Assembly: GCA_037447655.1 (NCBI GenBank)
Contig: JBBHKE010001432.1
Coordinates: 47,824-75,961, forward strand
DNA: 28,138 nt
From: Zygnema cylindricum
Lineage: Eukaryota > Streptophyta > Zygnematophyceae > Zygnematales > Zygnemataceae
Direction of reading: 5' to 3'
Shown: in pieces, positions 1 to 10,389 of the stretch
Layout of the letters: every line of letters begins with the position of its first letter
Position numbering within the stretch: position 1 is the first letter of the stretch
Made by a program: the position numbers and the translations under genes
The notes under the pieces: generated by a model
The model's database searches: none
The model's input: only the letters and a program-made list of their open reading frames with translations
Told to the model about the DNA's origin: nothing

Positions 1-432
1 ATACGTTTCTGAAGAAATATAGTAACCGAATCGTCACAATGGTTTTATCAACTTGTGTTCATACATCCTCCATCATACCTCTTTGTGACATAACTGAATG
101 TTCATAATAAACCTTGTGTTCAACTATTTTGGTAACACTGCTAAGCCAATGATATAAAGAAGTCTTTGCATACATACATTCTAAGCACTTCCATAATTCA
201 GATGACTTTTTAAAACTCAGGTATGACATTACGAAATCCTCAGTCAGGGAGTTCTTGATAACCCTTAGACACTCATGTTTTTTCCTTTTCCATCCATTTG
301 ATGTTTCGGCCAAGGTACCGTCCACCACATCCATTAGCTCCATCATCTCGAAGTAGCTCTCGAGTGCATGCTTGCAGTAGTGATATTTTGATCAACTTCA
401 AAATGGGTAGCCATGGGTGTGGGCGCACAAAA
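1..432 (-). pseudogene. Partial copia-type gag (element 2, left unit), runs off window
   Basis: The minus strand encodes the N-terminal part of a copia-type Gag (UBN2-like): conceptual motifs include ECLRVIKNSLTEDFVMSY, ELWKCLECMY and SLYHWLSSVTKIVEHK. The stretch from about 115 to 405 is near-identical in order to 4140-4430, so this is a second copy of the same gag region. It lies directly 3' (minus-strand sense) of the LTR at 433-1490. The matching primer-site position (419-432, GTGGGCGCACAAAA) has decayed from the GTGGGCCCATAACC seen in the right unit. Similarity fades below about 115, and the rest of the element lies outside the window. Not expected to be functional. Confidence 0.75.
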
Positions 433-1490
433 TGTTGTCCATAGCCTATTTCAGCCATGGACTACACTCGGAAGCACCACAGACTACCCTTCAAACTGTT
501 GTGTTTCAGACAACAGAGATTACTCCACAATAAAGAAAATCCCCTCAAACTTCACCAATAGGCAGTTTATTATAGACATTGTGAGCTCCCAAAGTTACAG
601 CCAAATCCATCAAGGAATCTAGAAAATATAAGTTCCAGAGTTTCACAAAAACAACTGACAGCTTCACAAACTAACCACCTAGACCTCTCACAGAATCTTA
701 CAGAAATAACAGAATAGAATGAAACTGCACACACATATATATTCTATATCATAGAATAACTTCACAAGGTTTCACATGAAAACACCAAACAGGGTGATCA
801 CACCAACAGGTCAAAGATGCAGAAAGGAGTTTGCCATTGCTTTGATTAACTTGACTGTGATACTCAAAATATTCTAAGTCCTACAAGTTATACTCAGAGA
901 GTTCACTACTGAATGTACGGAGGCATACCAGCCGTACGGTATCTACCATCTACCTAAACTATTGTAAGTATACCCGAATAGTTCGAGGTATGTCAGACTG
1001 AACAAATCTACACTAATAAACTAATTAGCAAAAAGACAAACCTATGTTGTACGGAATATTTACAACGACATCTCCACAATCTTCATACGTTAAAAACCAA
1101 GCTACCACTAAGCAACCACTTAACAAATATCATTACTCAGAATCTATACTATTCATATTATCCGCAGCTGCGACAGCTGCTTTGTCCGTACGGATCATAT
1201 CAAATTATCCACAGCTGCGTTGACTTGTCTGCATTGCAGGTGCTCCGTACCGACGGCGCGTTTCAACATTTCGTTTACTCTACATCGGATCGCTTCGCGA
1301 TCTGCCGCCCATTCGTCAATGCTTCTTCACGCCACTCAATGAGTCTTTTACATCACTTAAATTATATCCGTTCGTTCGCTCCCCCAATCCATGAATCCAT
1401 TCAAACCTCCACATTAAATTCCATTGCGCACGAACTGTCACAAGCGCACAAAATGTCGCGTACGCACGAAACAAACTTTTCAAAACAACA
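433..1490 (-). repeat. LTR of element 2 (left copy)
   Basis: Plus-strand boundaries are TGTTGTCC and AAAACAACA, so the termini form a TGTTGT/ACAACA inverted repeat as expected for an LTR. It aligns along its length with 4455-5587, with an estimated 10-15% differences by eye over the first 200 bases. It is shorter because it lacks an internal duplicated stretch found at about 5230-5380 in the other copy. It is flanked on the left by gag and on the right by internal sequence, so it sits between two element bodies, as in a tandem LTR-internal-LTR-internal array. A partial echo of its right end with a better purine tract (AAGGGAG then TGTTG on the minus strand) lies at about 1706-1745. Confidence 0.8.
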
Positions 1491-2310
1491 CTCCGTCGAA
1501 AATTTAGTTTTGTGCACCCAGAATACCATATGCAGCGTGAAATGTTATGCTGCGCTAGTTTGTCATCGCAGCCCAGTTGGAATACAATATGCAGCATGCA
1601 CTGCTATCCTGCTATGTTGCGCTACTTTGACATCACAGCCGTAGTAGCTGCTCCATTCTACTCTCAACTTCCCCCTCACAGCCTTTTCTACTGAGGACTA
1701 AGGCTTTTAAAACAACACTCCCTTAAAGATTTAGACTTAGTTCTTCATTCTGCCTGTAGACATTTATACTCTAATGGACGTACATACAAAAAGCAAGGCC
1801 TTATATAATATTCAGTTTTTGAAAAAATTTATCTCACAACCTCCACAGGTAAACATTCAAGACTTTACACAAATAATCACAACATTACTGTTTTTGCTGA
1901 CGTCACCAGTGCTCTTGCTGCTTCCTTCCATGTCTTCCATCCTTCGACTTCCTTAATAGCCCCCATGCAAAATTCGTTCTTCTTGAATGTATATTGTTTT
2001 GGTGCCTTTCTGTACCCCCTTTGTTTTGGTTTCAGCGCAGATTCTACAAATTCATACAAAATTAATATCATCCTGTAACAGCTCCCCTTATGCAATGAAT
2101 GGCCAAACTGTCCTTTTACGAATCCTATAACACCTCTCAAGCAAATCCGAATTTCCACTCGCATTCGTCACACTGCCATGTTATCAGATTTGTTGAAAAT
2201 CTATCTTTTACACACTTTCATCAAACAATTACTGTACCTCCTCCCCTATCACATACTTCCACGCCTATCTTTTAAATCTGTGTTGCTATGTTACGTTAGT
2301 GCTTCGCGAC

Positions 2311-2515
2311 GCGAACTTCTTCCAATGATTCGCCACCGCTTTCGCTGCGCTGCTTTGTTGCGTCGCTGCTTTGCGACGCGAACTGCTTCTGATGATTCAC
2401 CACTGCTTTGTCGCGAACTTCTTCCGATGATTCGCCACTGCTTTCGCTACGCTGCTATGTTGCGTCGTTGCTTTGCGACGCGAACTGCTTATGATGATTC
2501 ACCACTGCTTTCGCT
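2311..2515 (-). repeat. 102-bp tandem repeat, two copies
   Basis: A unit starting GCGAACTTCTTCC recurs at 2311 and 2413 (period 102), and each unit splits into two diverged halves of about 51 bp. The period is a multiple of three. On the minus strand it gives two 34-residue Arg/Ser-rich repeats containing AVRVAKQRRN and WRIIGRSSR; the left copy has two in-frame stops. It lies inside the element 2 internal region. Whether it was ever part of a protein is unknown. Confidence 0.8.
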
Positions 2516-2719
2516 CCGTTCTTTGTCTTCAAAAATACATAAATAAAACTTTTTATTTCTTTTCAACTAACTCAACAAGGAAGAACACCAAATCTAAAAT
2601 CCTACCGAAAATATCGAATGTCAAAAGTAGCTGTCTTTATAAGACATGCTTGTAATATAAGTTTTTCCAAAATTAAGATTTCTCTAAATCCACGTTCTCC
2701 AAAAATGTCCTCCAGAAAA

Positions 2720-3034
2720 TCATTTCTCCTGCTCTCTTCTCTTGATCACTTTTTGAACATGTTTTTTTCTGCCCTTGATCCTTTGTCTTTTCTGACAGTT
2801 TACATTTCTGTCACAATTTTTTATTCGTTTAATGTCAAAAGTACCGATTTTCTGTTTTACCTTTATATTTTTCTCCATAGATTTGCTACTCCCATTAACT
2901 TCATTCATCTGAGAAATTTTAATTTTGATTCTTCTTCTTTTCAGCTGCACTCTTTTCTTCCTATTTTCCTTTCCTATATTTCTAACTTTTGCATTTCTAT
3001 TACATTTTTCACTCCCACAAAAATCTTTTCTCAC
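2720..3034 (-). other. Lys/Arg-rich open frame in element 2 internal region
   Basis: This 104-codon minus-strand frame is dominated by Lys, Arg, Asn and Ile, and no family is recognised. It lies downstream (minus sense) of the charged ORF and its tandem duplication at 3141-3253, so it may be a decayed continuation of the same product. The DNA is AT-rich with pyrimidine-rich plus-strand runs, so compositional bias alone could keep the frame open. Low confidence as a gene. Confidence 0.2.
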
Positions 3035-3140
3035 TGCAATTTTCTGAACAGTTTTTTTGTTCTTCTTTTAGTTCACCAATTTCCACATCCACCTTATTTC
3101 TAGTTTCTACTTCTAAGTGTCCATCTCTTCCTTCAACTCC

Positions 3141-3253
3141 TCTTACTTCAGTTAACAAACTCTCTTGTAAGCAATTTTCACTCACCGAGTTATCATCTTA
3201 CTTCAGTTAACAAACTCTCTTGTAAGCAATTTTCACTCACCGAGTTATCATCT
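3141..3253 (-). repeat. 55-bp tandem duplication
   Basis: Two near-exact copies of a 55-bp unit start TCTTACTTCAGTTAACAAAC at 3141 and 3196. Because 55 is not a multiple of three, the duplication shifts the minus-strand frame: each copy encodes NSVSENCLQESLLTEVR, but the left copy is out of frame with the right one and a stop follows. A third, older relative lies at about 3484-3540. Confidence 0.9.
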
Positions 3254-3840
3254 GATAAGGTCACACTCTCTCGTGTCCTTCTCTCTTTCGTCCTTCACCA
3301 CACTATCTTTGGTGACATAACTCCTTACACTTGTTTCCACATTATACACCTCATTCCTAATTCCGATTTTCTTCATATCTTCGCCCGGTCCTTCTCTAAA
3401 AACTGGGTTGGATTTATTAGTCTTTATGTTTAAGAATTTTCCGTCTTCCACTTCCAAGTGACCTTCACTACCTCCATTTTTTCTTACTTCAATAAACTCT
3501 TCCTCCTGTAACTCTTTGTTACTCACCAATCTGTCGTCGGGAAAAGGGACAGACACCAAATCCTTTTCTGTCACCTCCTTCTTCTCATTCCAAACAACAT
3601 AGAAGGTCGGTAAGTAAATAAATTCGTCAACACACGCTGTATGCCTTTTGTCATTGGTCGAGTCTTGTCTGTCACTCACGAAAGCACTTGATTCCCTTCT
3701 TGTTGAGGGTCGAACTAGGTTGTTGTCCCATCCATCTTTGAAATTCCCTGTAACACATGCACTTTTATACGACGGACATACCCTGAAGGTATGTCCCAAA
3801 TCATTACAATAAAAAAAATTATTTGGCCAATCTCCGAACT
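3248..3840 (-). pseudogene. Degenerate Gag zinc-knuckle followed by charged ORF of unknown function
   Basis: The minus-strand frame opens with a zinc-knuckle-like motif (FYCNDLGHTFRVCP), in which the position expected for the first Cys of CX2CX4HX4C is Phe. About 180 charged residues follow and match nothing I recognise. An internal module (ELQEEEFIEVR then GHLEVE) recurs in diverged form just beyond, at about 3080-3250 (LQESLLTEVR then GHLEVE), which indicates an older duplication of about 350 bp. Location and knuckle suggest the C-terminal part of Gag or an appended accessory frame. Confidence 0.45.
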
Positions 3841-4330
3841 CGCTATTCTTTTTGATTTTTCTGAAACTGAGACTTAAATTCCTTTATATTCGTCTGACTT
3901 GATAAAACCTTTCTATTAGCCTCTTCATCTAGAACAACAAGTCTTACTACAGTTAAGCTCTAATTCCTTTTATCAATTAAAGTCAATCGATCTAATGCAC
4001 CCTTATATTCTTTAGGTAGACTTCTCATTAACAATATAGCTTGTCGGGCATCTGTAAAGTTTCCTCTTACCAAATCATTTTCTGCAAATAAAACTTGTAA
4101 GTCAATATAGTGTTTCTCCATACTACCTCCTACATACTTGTGTTCAACTATTTTGGTAACACTATTAAGCCAATGATATAAAGAAGTCTTTCCATACATA
4201 CATTCTAAACACTTCCATAAATCAGATGCCTTTTTAAAACATGGGTATGATATTACCAAATCCTCAGTCAAGGAGTTATTGATAACCCTTAGACACTCTG
4301 ATTTTTCCTTTTCCATCCATTTGATGTTTC
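3841..4330 (-). pseudogene. copia-type gag (UBN2-like) of element 2, right unit
   Basis: The minus-strand frame of 118 codons (4316-3960) carries copia-type Gag motifs in order: ECLRVINNSLTEDLVISY, LWKCLECMYGKTSLYHWL, a stretch ending MEKHYIDLQVLFAEND, and LLMRSLPKEYKGALDRLTLI. It then hits a stop. Gag-like sequence continues in another frame (VVLDEEANRKVLSSQTNIKE) up to the zinc-knuckle at about 3830, so at least one frameshift and stop break it. The start region adjoins the primer site at 4441-4454. It acts, in intact relatives, as the capsid protein of virus-like particles. Confidence 0.75.
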
Positions 4331-4440
4331 GCCCAAGGTACCGTCCACCACATCCATTAGATCCATCATCTCGAAGTAGCTCTCGAGTGCATCCTTCCAG
4401 TAGTTATATTTTTATCCATGAAATATTGGTAGCCTTGGGT

Positions 4441-4454
4441 GTGGGCCCATAACC
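4441..4454 (-). promoter_or_regulatory. Primer-binding site of element 2 (initiator tRNA-Met anticodon arm)
   Basis: GTGGGCCCATAACC on the plus strand is what I recall as the anticodon-arm sequence of plant initiator tRNA-Met (CAT anticodon inside). The minus-strand element RNA therefore carries its complement. It abuts the LTR end at 4455 exactly where a primer-binding site should be. This matches the half-tRNA priming known for Drosophila copia rather than the common TGGTATCAGAGC type. Confidence 0.65.
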
Positions 4455-5822
<1,368 letters not shown>

Positions 5823-6282
5823 TGAAACTCTGAGACCTCCATAAGTCCTCAGAGTGGACAGCTTCCAAGAAGCCTCTAGGATAATCCTGACCCCTTTTTG
5901 TTTAAGCAAAAATAATTGCCACCTTGGCAGAAAAAACTCTGACCACCTGCACCCATGTGAAGGCAAGACTCCCCTGAGTCGATAGCAAAAAGAATCTGTG
6001 AATTTGCTCACCTGAGCAGTAAGTTATGGAGGGTCAAAGTTGACCTTTTGTACAAAAGCTCTCTGGGAGAGAGGGTCCTATCTTCTATTTTTTCTAAGTC
6101 CTATCTCTCTCGCATAATCTATCTACTGATGTACGAAACCAATCAGGTTACAGTTCCGTACCCAAAAGTACAGTTGCCGGTGTACTTTATGTACGAACAC
6201 TGTACGACATGGCTTAAATGTCCACACGTGGTATGTTTGGATTCGCTCCTTTAATCCTCGGAGATGCCGCGCTCCAATGTAA

Positions 6283-6312
6283 CATCGCCACATGTCATCC
6301 GATGTGGCGATG
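6283..6312. repeat. LTR inverted repeat CATCGCCACA / TGTGGCGATG
   Basis: A perfect 10-bp inverted repeat with a 10-bp spacer in the left LTR of Copia-A. The right LTR has the same structure at about 12370-12400 with small changes. It sits close to a G-box-like CACGTG (6225-6230). A role in LTR transcription is conceivable but is inference only. Confidence 0.6.
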
Positions 6313-6583
6313 CTCACAAACGGCCGAATTCTTCTTCCGCGATCTCGGCGCTAATTCGGGCCGTCCGATTAAACTTGCATTTGATCGTAGCCGTAATAAA
6401 CACCTGCGCGGTATTTGTTTCGCTTACGAAATCAATGCGCGGTACTGATTTCTTATCCGTACCGCAATTTGTACTTTTACACTACCAGATCTATGTATCC
6501 CGTTAACAGTTATAGTTAAATGATTTATCCTACGAATTAATGTTTAATTAATTATCGTACTATATAATACGTAAGACTACTTC

Positions 6584-6672
6584 TAGACTTAACGGCTAAG
6601 GCTACCGGCTATCTACTGTCTGTCGGCCGGCAGGTACCAGGATCAAATCCTGTGGCCGGCACATACCTTTTT
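6584..6672 (+). other. tRNA-like / Pol III B-box-like segment in LTR
   Basis: GGATCAAATCC (6640-6650) fits the tRNA B-box pattern GWTCRANNC and sits in a T-arm-like stem-loop: CAGGAT and ATCCTG pair, and GCCGGC at 6626-6631 pairs with 6655-6660. A T5 run (6668-6672) follows at the distance expected of a Pol III stop. Upstream, TAGACTTAACGG (6584-6595) is only a weak A-box candidate. The same hairpin lies in the right LTR (12713-12747). It is on the strand opposite to the retrotransposon. A tRNA-derived insertion in an ancestral LTR, or a chance hairpin, are both possible. Confidence 0.35.
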
Positions 6673-7379
6673 AGCATAGTTGCCTATTCGTACGGATTTC
6701 GACTTTTTTCCGAAAACTACGTAGTATTCGTTACTTCCATACCGTTCGTTAGTTTTCGCTGTACGATGTACGAAAACGTACGGAAACCGTCCCTTAACCC
6801 TGAAAAATCTTTAAAAAATCTTAAAAACGTACCAAAAACATACGGAATTGTACGTCATTGTAAAACATGTGTACCCTAAAAAACTTAGGAGTACGGATAA
6901 CGTCAAGCAGCTGTACTGTAATTTAGCCGAATGTACGAAAAGTACCCTAAACACCCTAAAATCCCCCCATCACTAACCCTAATAGTACTGAAATATACAG
7001 ACGCGTACGTAGTTGTACGAAAAATGCAAGTCCGTATAACTGAAATATACGAAAAAGTACGAAAATGTACCCTAAAAATCTCAAAATAATAACCGTCAAA
7101 AGTACGAAAAAATACGGACACTGTACGTAAATGTACGAATAATAGTTGGCTGTTTAACATAAATATTTGAGAACGCACGAGAATTTACCCTAAAACTCCT
7201 CATACCTCCTAAAAATACTGAAATGTACGAAAATAGTACGCAAATGTACGAAAATGTACGGTTACATAGTCAAGTACGCATGTTTATAACATTTTTTTCA
7301 TCGTTAAATGCGTATCGTGCGTAGTATTCGCTCCTTCGTTTCGTGCGTATTATGCGCACGGGACAACTATGTCTTTTAG
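6667..7379. mobile_element. hAT-like MITE copy 1 (697 bp) in Copia-A LTR, with 8-bp target duplication
   Basis: The element proper is 6675-7371. Its right end is GGACAACTATG; its left end is CATAGTTGCC, one base shorter than CATAGTTGTCC in the sister copies. The flanking octamers CTTTTTAG (6667-6674) and TCTTTTAG (7372-7379) derive from CCTTTTAG, which is intact at the empty site in the right LTR (12753-12760). It has no transposase. The interior is packed with GTACGAAA/GTACGG and CCCTAAA motifs. An 8-bp duplication with short terminal repeats points to the hAT superfamily. Confidence 0.88.
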
Positions 7380-7582
7380 TAATTAATCCCTAGACTAATA
7401 TAAATTTCCCGTAAACCTGAGGATAGCCTAGGTAGCCATGGGTCTAGCTTCCTCTCCAATTTCTCAGTGACTGCGACAAGTTTGAAAGTTGGAGAGAGAA
7501 GTTAGAGGTGGACTGCCTCGGCTTCTTTCTATATTTCTATTTAGACCTAGAAAATACTTAAAATGGACCATTAATTTCTACA

Positions 7583-7597
7583 CTCCCCTTATTTTCT
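7583..7597 (-). promoter_or_regulatory. Polypurine tract of Copia-A
   Basis: On the minus strand AGAAAATAAGGGGAG runs directly into the LTR start TGTAGAAA. It is purine-rich except for one T, and is placed exactly where plus-strand DNA priming of an LTR retrotransposon occurs. It fixes the LTR boundary at 7582/7583. Confidence 0.85.
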
Positions 7598-7599
7598 AG

Positions 7600-8500
7600 T
7601 CAATCTTTAATTTCAGACCACACTTCTCCCTGCAGAAAAATTAGCTTAGGGGAAGGCACAGGTTTGGTCATCATATCTGCTACCATCTCACTATCTGGTC
7701 GGTACTCTAAACTGATTATTTTATTTTCTACTTTCTCTCTAACAAAGCTGAGTCTAATGTCCATGTGTTAGCTTTAAAATGATGTTTACGATTGGCACAA
7801 ATAGCGATTGCTGCCTGCTATCACAAAAAAAAATTTGCACACCACTCTTAAGGTGACTAAGCTCACCAAGTAAAGACTTGACCAACATCAATTCTTTTAC
7901 AGCAGAGCATTAGGCCATTTACTCAGCCTCCATGGTGGACTAAGCAATAACCTTTTGCTATTTGCTACTCCAACAGCAAGCCCCATCACCCACATATAAT
8001 ACATATCCAGAAGTACATCTCCTCATCGGAGCATCACCATAACTCGCATCACTCCAAGTAGTGATGTGAGTATTCTCCCCACCCAAATGCAACTATAGAT
8101 CCCTATTTCCTATCAAATATCTAAGGACTCTCTTAGCTGCCTCCCAAACCTTCTTAGTGGGAGCATTTAGACTTCTACTCAGCACTCCTAGAGCCGCAAC
8201 TAAATCCTGCCAGGTACAATTCATAAAATAGATTAAGCTTCCCACTACTTGCCTGTAAGGAATATTCTGTATGAACTTCTGTTCTTCAAGACTTAATTCC
8301 TCGTCTAAGACTAGGACTCCTTCCTCACTCCCCTCACTTCCCTTCTTTAACTCCATTAGAGTTGTACAACTATTAGCTTTATCCATCTGAAATTTTTCCA
8401 ACATGTTCCCAATTGCTTCCTATTGAGTCAATCTTATGATCTTTCTTTTTCCGTCTCTTTCTACTTAAATTCCCAAAATATATTTTGCTTCACCCATATC
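7600..8500 (-). pseudogene. Copia-A RT C-terminal part and RNase H, broken
   Basis: The minus-strand frame 8404-8093 encodes the connection region of copia RT (motifs YRQVVGSLIYFMNCT and WEAAKRVLRYLIGN). Beyond a stop, RNase H sequence follows: WSDASYGD, SGYVLYVGDGACCWSSK, QKVIA with STMEAE, and AVKELMLVKSLLGEL. Several in-frame stops interrupt this part. In intact relatives RNase H removes the RNA template during reverse transcription. It ends shortly before the polypurine tract. Confidence 0.85.
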
Positions 8501-9275
8501 ATTCATTTCAAATCTCCTCTTAAGATCGATTTTCAGTTTATTATTTTTTTTCATTGATTTACTTAAAACAAGCAAATCATCAACTTAAATTGCAATAAAT
8601 AAAACACCTTTTTCATCTTCAAAAACATAGATTGAGTGATCTGAGCTGATCAGGATATATCCCAGACCGGTAAGAAACTCATCAAGTTTCTTATTCCATT
8701 GTCGAGGCGCCTTTTTCAAACCGTAAAGGAATTTAATCAGCCGACATACCTTACTCTCCTCTCCTTCCTCCACAAATCCTTCGCGTTGTCACATGAAGAT
8801 CTCCTCATCCAATTCTCCATGCAAAAAGGTTGTCTTGATTACCATTTGGTGCACCTTGATGTCTTCTGTTGCTGCTAAACTGAGAAGTATGCGGATGGAG
8901 GGAAATCTGACGACTAGGGCAAAGGTTCCTCGTAGTCGATTCCTTCTTTTTGTATAAATCCCGTTGCCACTAATCAGGCTTTGTAACGCTCAATGGTGTA
9001 ATTAGGGTTCATTTTTAATTTGAAAACCCACTTACAACCGATTGGTTTTTGGTTAGGTGGACAGTCCACCAGCTCCCAAGTATCGGCTGCCATATTTGAG
9101 GCCATCTCCTCATTGATGGTTGTCTTCCACCAGTTCCTTTCTGGACAAGTCATCGCCTCTCCATAAGTTTGAGGTTGTTACGTTGTTATTAACGTGTTTT
9201 TCTTGCAATCTTTTGCTACTTCTCCTTCCCCCCTCAAAATCTGTGGCCGGAATAGATGGTTTTCGAGGGTTCTTT
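8500..9275 (-). pseudogene. Copia-A reverse transcriptase (RVT_2), broken at the active site
   Basis: Minus-strand fragments in order: WELVDCPPNQKPIGCKWVFK near 9070-9010; KEGIDYEE near 8940; then VCRLIKFLYGLKKAPRQWNK in the 62-codon frame 8773-8585, followed by DHSIYVFEDEKGVLFIAI. The next codon, which should be the Tyr of the catalytic YVDD box, is a TAA stop (8585-8587); VDDLLVLSKSMK continues in frame after it. Further stops occur between 8780 and 8990. Confidence 0.88.
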
Positions 9276-10382
9276 CAAACAGTCTCAGCTTCTCCTCTAT
9301 CCCTTGATTCCGAATCAATTTCCATCACGTCTTCCGCTTCGGGTAGAGTAGTCACTAGAGTTTCCGCAGCCGAGTCCTTTTCGGTCTGATTTGTACCTGC
9401 AAGAATGTCATCTTCTCTAAAACTTGGATAGTTAGGAAGCTCAAAGTCATCGAATTTTTTTGACTCAAATCTGATTTTTACTGACTTTGTATACTTGAAG
9501 GGATCCAAGGACTTTCTTTCATCCATAACTACTACATGCTTAACTAAGATTATATCTTCTCTTTTTAGATCGTAAACTCTATATCCTTTAACATCCTCAT
9601 CATATCCTAATAAGTATCCCGGTTTTCCTTTAGGATCTAGCTTCAAATTAGACCGATCTGTATTTATACTAATTACTTGACTTTCGAAAACCTTTAAGTG
9701 AGATATGTCTGGTTTCCGGCCTGTCCATCTCTCATAAGGTGTTTGATCTTTTATAGCTGAGGTAACAACTCTATTTTTGAGGTAATTAGCACAGTTCATT
9801 GGTTCTACCCAAAACCTTTTTCCTATCTTCTTATCCGACAACATACTTCTTACACTATCACTTACTGTCCTATTTAATCGTTCAACTACCCCATTCTGTT
9901 CCGGGTTTTGTGGAACTGTGTTTTGGTGTTGAACTCCATCTTCCCTTAGAAAAATCCTCAATCTGGTTAGAAGTATGCTCTACACCATTGTCACTCCTTA
10001 CTCTCTTGATTGGAGTTTCATAGAGTTTTTCGCTCCATACTTTATATTGTCTAAAACAATCCCGAGCTTCTGATTTGTTTTTCAAAAAATACACCGTGGA
10101 ATACCGAGACCAATCATCAGTGATAGTCATCATAAATCTCTTCCCCCTCGGTGAGGGCACTTTGGCCGGTGCCCGAATATCTGTGTGTACTAAATCTAGA
10201 ATTTTTTCTCCCTTATAGGTTGCAGTTTTTGGGCAGGATAACATGTGTGCTTTACCTAAAGCACATCCACTACAATCACTTAGATTCTCACTTTCACCGA
10301 ACTCAATCCCTTCCACTACTCCCATCTTTTTCATCTCTCTTAACTTATCTAAATTCACATGCCCGAGTCTCTTATGCCACAT
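9275..10382 (-). pseudogene. Copia-A integrase with pre-integrase zinc domain, frameshifted
   Basis: The frame 10382-9882 starts MWHKRLGHVN and carries the HHCC zinc-binding domain (CSGCALGKAHM), then integrase core motifs DLVHTDIRAP (first Asp) and RVRSDNGVEH (second Asp). At a T-run near 9953-9961 the frame shifts. The rest continues in the frame 9961-9275 with NGVVERLNRT (catalytic Glu region), YERWTGRKPDISHLKVF and an acidic C-terminal tail. All three DDE residues are thus present but split across frames. Confidence 0.9.
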
Positions 10383-10389
10383 CGTTATA

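Larger units (their letters stand above)
1491..4454 (-). mobile_element. Internal region of element 2: gag remnants, no pol (non-autonomous copia-type)
   Basis: This is the interval between the two LTR copies, read on the minus strand. Its right end has a primer-binding site (4441-4454) and gag remnants (3800-4316). Left of those come a charged degenerate ORF, tandem repeats and AT-rich sequence. I found no protease, integrase, RT or RNase H motif in any minus-strand frame I read. An LTR element with gag but no pol fits the non-autonomous class called TR-GAG in plants. Deletion of pol from a formerly complete element is the alternative. Between about 1500 and 2300 nothing is recognisable beyond short reading frames. 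Confidence 0.6.
5823..7582 (-). repeat. 3' LTR of Copia-A (interrupted by a MITE)
   Basis: Plus-strand termini TGAAACTCTGAG and TTTCTACA give TG...CA ends. It aligns with 11909-12955 in two blocks, 5823-6674 and 7372-7582, separated by the MITE at 6675-7371. Without the MITE and its target duplication it is about 1055 bp, in line with the other LTR (1047 bp). It includes an inverted repeat at 6283-6312 and a GC-rich hairpin at 6626-6660. Confidence 0.9.

Noticed and set aside
2618-3103. 161-codon plus-strand frame rich in Phe/Ser/Leu
   Set aside because: It lies antisense to element 2 in pyrimidine-rich, AT-rich DNA. Composition alone keeps it open; no domain recognised.
2311-3253. Tandem repeats considered as a CRISPR array
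   Set aside because: Only two units, no unique spacers, eukaryotic retroelement setting.
6903-7178. Antisense open frames in all three MITEs (also 13931-14164 and 14498-14884) with repeated FVHLRT/YFS-like motifs
   Set aside because: They are translations of the GTACGAAA-type repeats. Their length and end differ between copies and there is no known domain, so they are not counted as a gene.
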